NCBI RefSeq assembly: GCF_035942955.1
Contig: NZ_DASZCQ010000082.1
Location: forward strand, 1 to 40,530
DNA length: 40,530 nt
Source: DASYTH01 sp035942955
GTDB lineage: Bacteria > Actinomycetota > Actinomycetes > Mycobacteriales > Pseudonocardiaceae
Direction of reading: 5' to 3'
Positions 39,083 to 40,530 of the stretch are shown here, one piece after another (positions within the stretch are counted from its first letter, which is position 1; each line of letters begins with the position of its first letter). Made by a program: the position numbers and the translations under genes. Under the pieces are notes generated by a model, which saw nothing but the letters and a program-made list of their open reading frames with translations, did no database searches and had not been told where the DNA came from.

Positions 39083-40530
39083 CCGGCCTCACCACCGTCG
39101 TCGGGCGCGAACACGAACTCCGAGACCTCCGCGCCGCCTTCCACTCCACCAACGTCCAAGTGCTGTCCGGCATGGGCGGCGTAGGAAAGACCAGCCTCGC
39201 CCGCGCCTACGCCCAACGCCACCTCGCCGACTACGGCATCGTCTGGTGGATCCGCTCAGAAGACCCCTCCGCCATCGACGCGGAGTTCCGTTCCCTGCTG
39301 GAAATCCTGCTCCCACCCGGCGAGGCCGCCCAGGTCACCAACGCCCGCACCACCGCGTTCGCCCTACTCGCCCGCGAGCACCGCCCCTGGCTGCTGATCC
39401 TCGACAACGTCCCCGACGCCGCCTCGGCCCAGGGCCTCCTCCCACCCGCCGGCAACGGCCACATCCTGATCACCACTCGAGCCACCGCGTGGTTCCACCA
39501 GACAACCGTTCAGCCCCTGGACACCCACGCGGCCGTCGAGCTGCTCACCACCCAGTCCGGTGACTTCGATCGCACGGCCGCCGAAACCCTCGCCGAGGAA
39601 CTGGGCGGCCTGCCGCTGGCCTTGACCCAGGCTGCAGGATTCGTCCGTGCCAACGCTCTTGACCTGGCCACCTACCTCAGGCTGTACCGCGATCGCGGCG
39701 CCGAACTACACCTGGAGGGCCGCCCGGCCGACTACCCGCACACCGTGGCCACAACCTGGCAACTGGCCATGGACCGCCTTACCGAGAAGACGCGGGAATT
39801 GTTGAACCTGATCGCCTTCTACGCCCCCGACGCCATTCCCGTGCATCTGCTGCTGCACTCATGGGACGAGCTGGCCCGCCACCGCGTGATCGGCGAACTG
39901 CACTCCTACGGCCTTGTCACGCCGGCGGGCACCGGCAAGATCACCGCCCATCATCTCATCCAGGCCGTCACCCGCAATCGCCTCCATGCCAATTCGAGCC
40001 TGCCCGACTGGGCGGACCGGGCCCGCGAGCTCGTCATGTCCACCATGCCCAAGGAGCTGACGACTTCTGACGGACTCGCCATCTGGAACCTGATGCGCAC
40101 GCACCTCCACGCGCTGCTCGATCATCTTCCGCCCGAGCACGCCGACACCTTCACCGTGTGGCACCACGTGGCGGCCTGGACCGGGCAGGCGGGGGACAGG
40201 GCGCGGGCACGGGACCTGTTTGCGGAGTTGCTGCCGGTTCGGGAGCGCGTGCTGGGCGCCGAGCATCCCGACACTCTGTCCACTCGGCACTGCGTGGCAT
40301 TCTGGACCGGGCACGCGGGAGACAGGGCGCGGGCACGGGACCTGTTTGCGGAGTTGCTACCAATTCGGGAGCGCGTGCTGGGCGCCGAGCACCCGGTCAC
40401 GCTGATCACCTTGGGCAACCTGGCGCAAATGACGGGAATGGCGGGGGATGAGGCGGGGGCGCGGGACCTGTTCGCCAAGTTGCTGCCAATTCAGGAGCGG
40501 GTGCTCGGCGCCGAGCACCCCGACACTATG
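39079..40530 (+). CDS. NB-ARC (STAND) NTPase with TPR repeats, 5' frame-split, 3' end outside window
   Basis: 484 codons remain open to the window edge; no ATG, GTG or TTG precedes TVVGREHELRDLRAAF in this frame, so it appears to be the continuation of the preceding ORF after a frameshift. Walker A is GMGGVGKTS (39169-39195), Walker B LLILDN (39391-39408), the sensor HILITTRAT, and the NB-ARC signature GGLPLAL near 39605-39624. After a helical linker come kinesin-light-chain-type TPR units of 42 residues (ARDLFAELLPIRERVLGAEH). STAND proteins of this form act as ligand-sensing switches in signalling or phage defence; the trigger here is unknown. Could be a pseudogene, a programmed frameshift or a sequence error. 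Confidence 0.8.
   Translation, partial: MAGLTTVVGREHELRDLRAAFHSTNVQVLSGMGGVGKTSLARAYAQRHLADYGIVWWIRSEDPSAIDAEFRSLLEILLPPGEAAQVTNARTTAFALLAREHRPWLLILDNVPDAASAQGLLPPAGNGHILITTRATAWFHQTTVQPLDTHAAVELLTTQSGDFDRTAAETLAEELGGLPLALTQAAGFVRANALDLATYLRLYRDRGAELHLEGRPADYPHTVATTWQLAMDRLTEKTRELLNLIAFYAPDAIPVHLLLHSWDELARHRVIGELHSYGLVTPAGTGKITAHHLIQAVTRNRLHANSSLPDWADRARELVMSTMPKELTTSDGLAIWNLMRTHLHALLDHLPPEHADTFTVWHHVAAWTGQAGDRARARDLFAELLPVRERVLGAEHPDTLSTRHCVAFWTGHAGDRARARDLFAELLPIRERVLGAEHPVTLITLGNLAQMTGMAGDEAGARDLFAKLLPIQERVLGAEHPDTM
40171..40530 (+). repeat. 126-bp near-identical TPR-coding repeats
   Basis: Units begin at 40171, 40297 and 40423 (the last cut by the window edge), each coding 42 residues of the pattern AGD-ARARDLFAELLP-RERVLGAEHP. 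Long stretches are nearly identical in DNA between units 1 and 2, beyond what protein conservation needs. This indicates recent unit duplication or gene conversion and predicts variable copy number. Confidence 0.85.

Noticed and set aside
40171..40530. Repeats as a CRISPR array or minisatellite
   Set aside because: The 126-bp period keeps frame and encodes TPR helices; there are no spacers.

Overview
The window is about 70% G+C, densely coded, uses many GTG starts and is full of four-base stop/start overlaps. It is chromosomal DNA of a high-GC actinomycete. Gene order in the first half follows the mycobacterial Rv0497-Rv0512 neighbourhood: membrane protein, sugar isomerase, proC, small HTH protein, bS22, SDR, acyltransferase, SerB1-like phosphatase, thioredoxin-fold protein, hemA, hemC, hemD, hemB. 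The added BldN-type sigma factor, Rex regulation of heme genes and the intergenic palindromes point to Pseudonocardiaceae, most like Amycolatopsis. That placement rests on recognition, not on a database search.

Layout. 1-7 kb, + strand: end of a membrane protein, sugar isomerase, proline dehydrogenase, thioesterase, proC, a 72-aa HTH protein behind three CACGTG palindromes, the 33-aa ribosomal protein bS22, an SDR-fold protein and an acyltransferase. 7-10 kb, - strand: HAD phosphatase, then a BldN-type sigma factor with its membrane-bound DUF5667 partner. A perfect inverted repeat separates the sigma gene from a divergent acyl-CoA synthetase. 12-14 kb: glutaredoxin-like protein, sulfite-oxidase-like membrane molybdoenzyme, then a 138-bp tandem intergenic duplication. 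14.2-20 kb: rex-hemA-hemC-hemD-hemB, with a Rex operator lying on the -35 region; the hemC-hemD and hemD-hemB gaps carry structured elements. 20-22.5 kb: small membrane proteins, three of them diverged tandem paralogues. 22.7-26.3 kb: a MacA/MacB-type ABC exporter and a DUF5666-like protein.

26.3-28.7 kb, - strand: secreted alpha/beta hydrolase, menG and a wrecked mgtA-like mannosyltransferase. 28.8-32.7 kb: inositol-phosphatase-family enzyme, a PEP-mutase-family enzyme divergent from a LysR regulator, and a membrane-anchored protein with a SPOR-like domain. 32.7-36.5 kb, - strand: a complete paaABCDE operon for phenylacetyl-CoA epoxidase. 36.5-38.5 kb, - strand: DUF3592-type protein and a secreted M1 aminopeptidase. 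From 38.6 kb to the right edge: a STAND (NB-ARC plus TPR) protein whose N-terminal region is out of frame with its NTPase domain.

The best candidates for something undescribed are the frame-split STAND gene with its near-identical TPR units and palindrome-covered promoter, the tandem membrane-protein family after hemB, the mini-ORF enclosed by an inverted repeat before hemD, and the paired-hairpin and 138-bp intergenic repeats. No tRNA, rRNA, CRISPR array, insertion sequence or prophage was seen.
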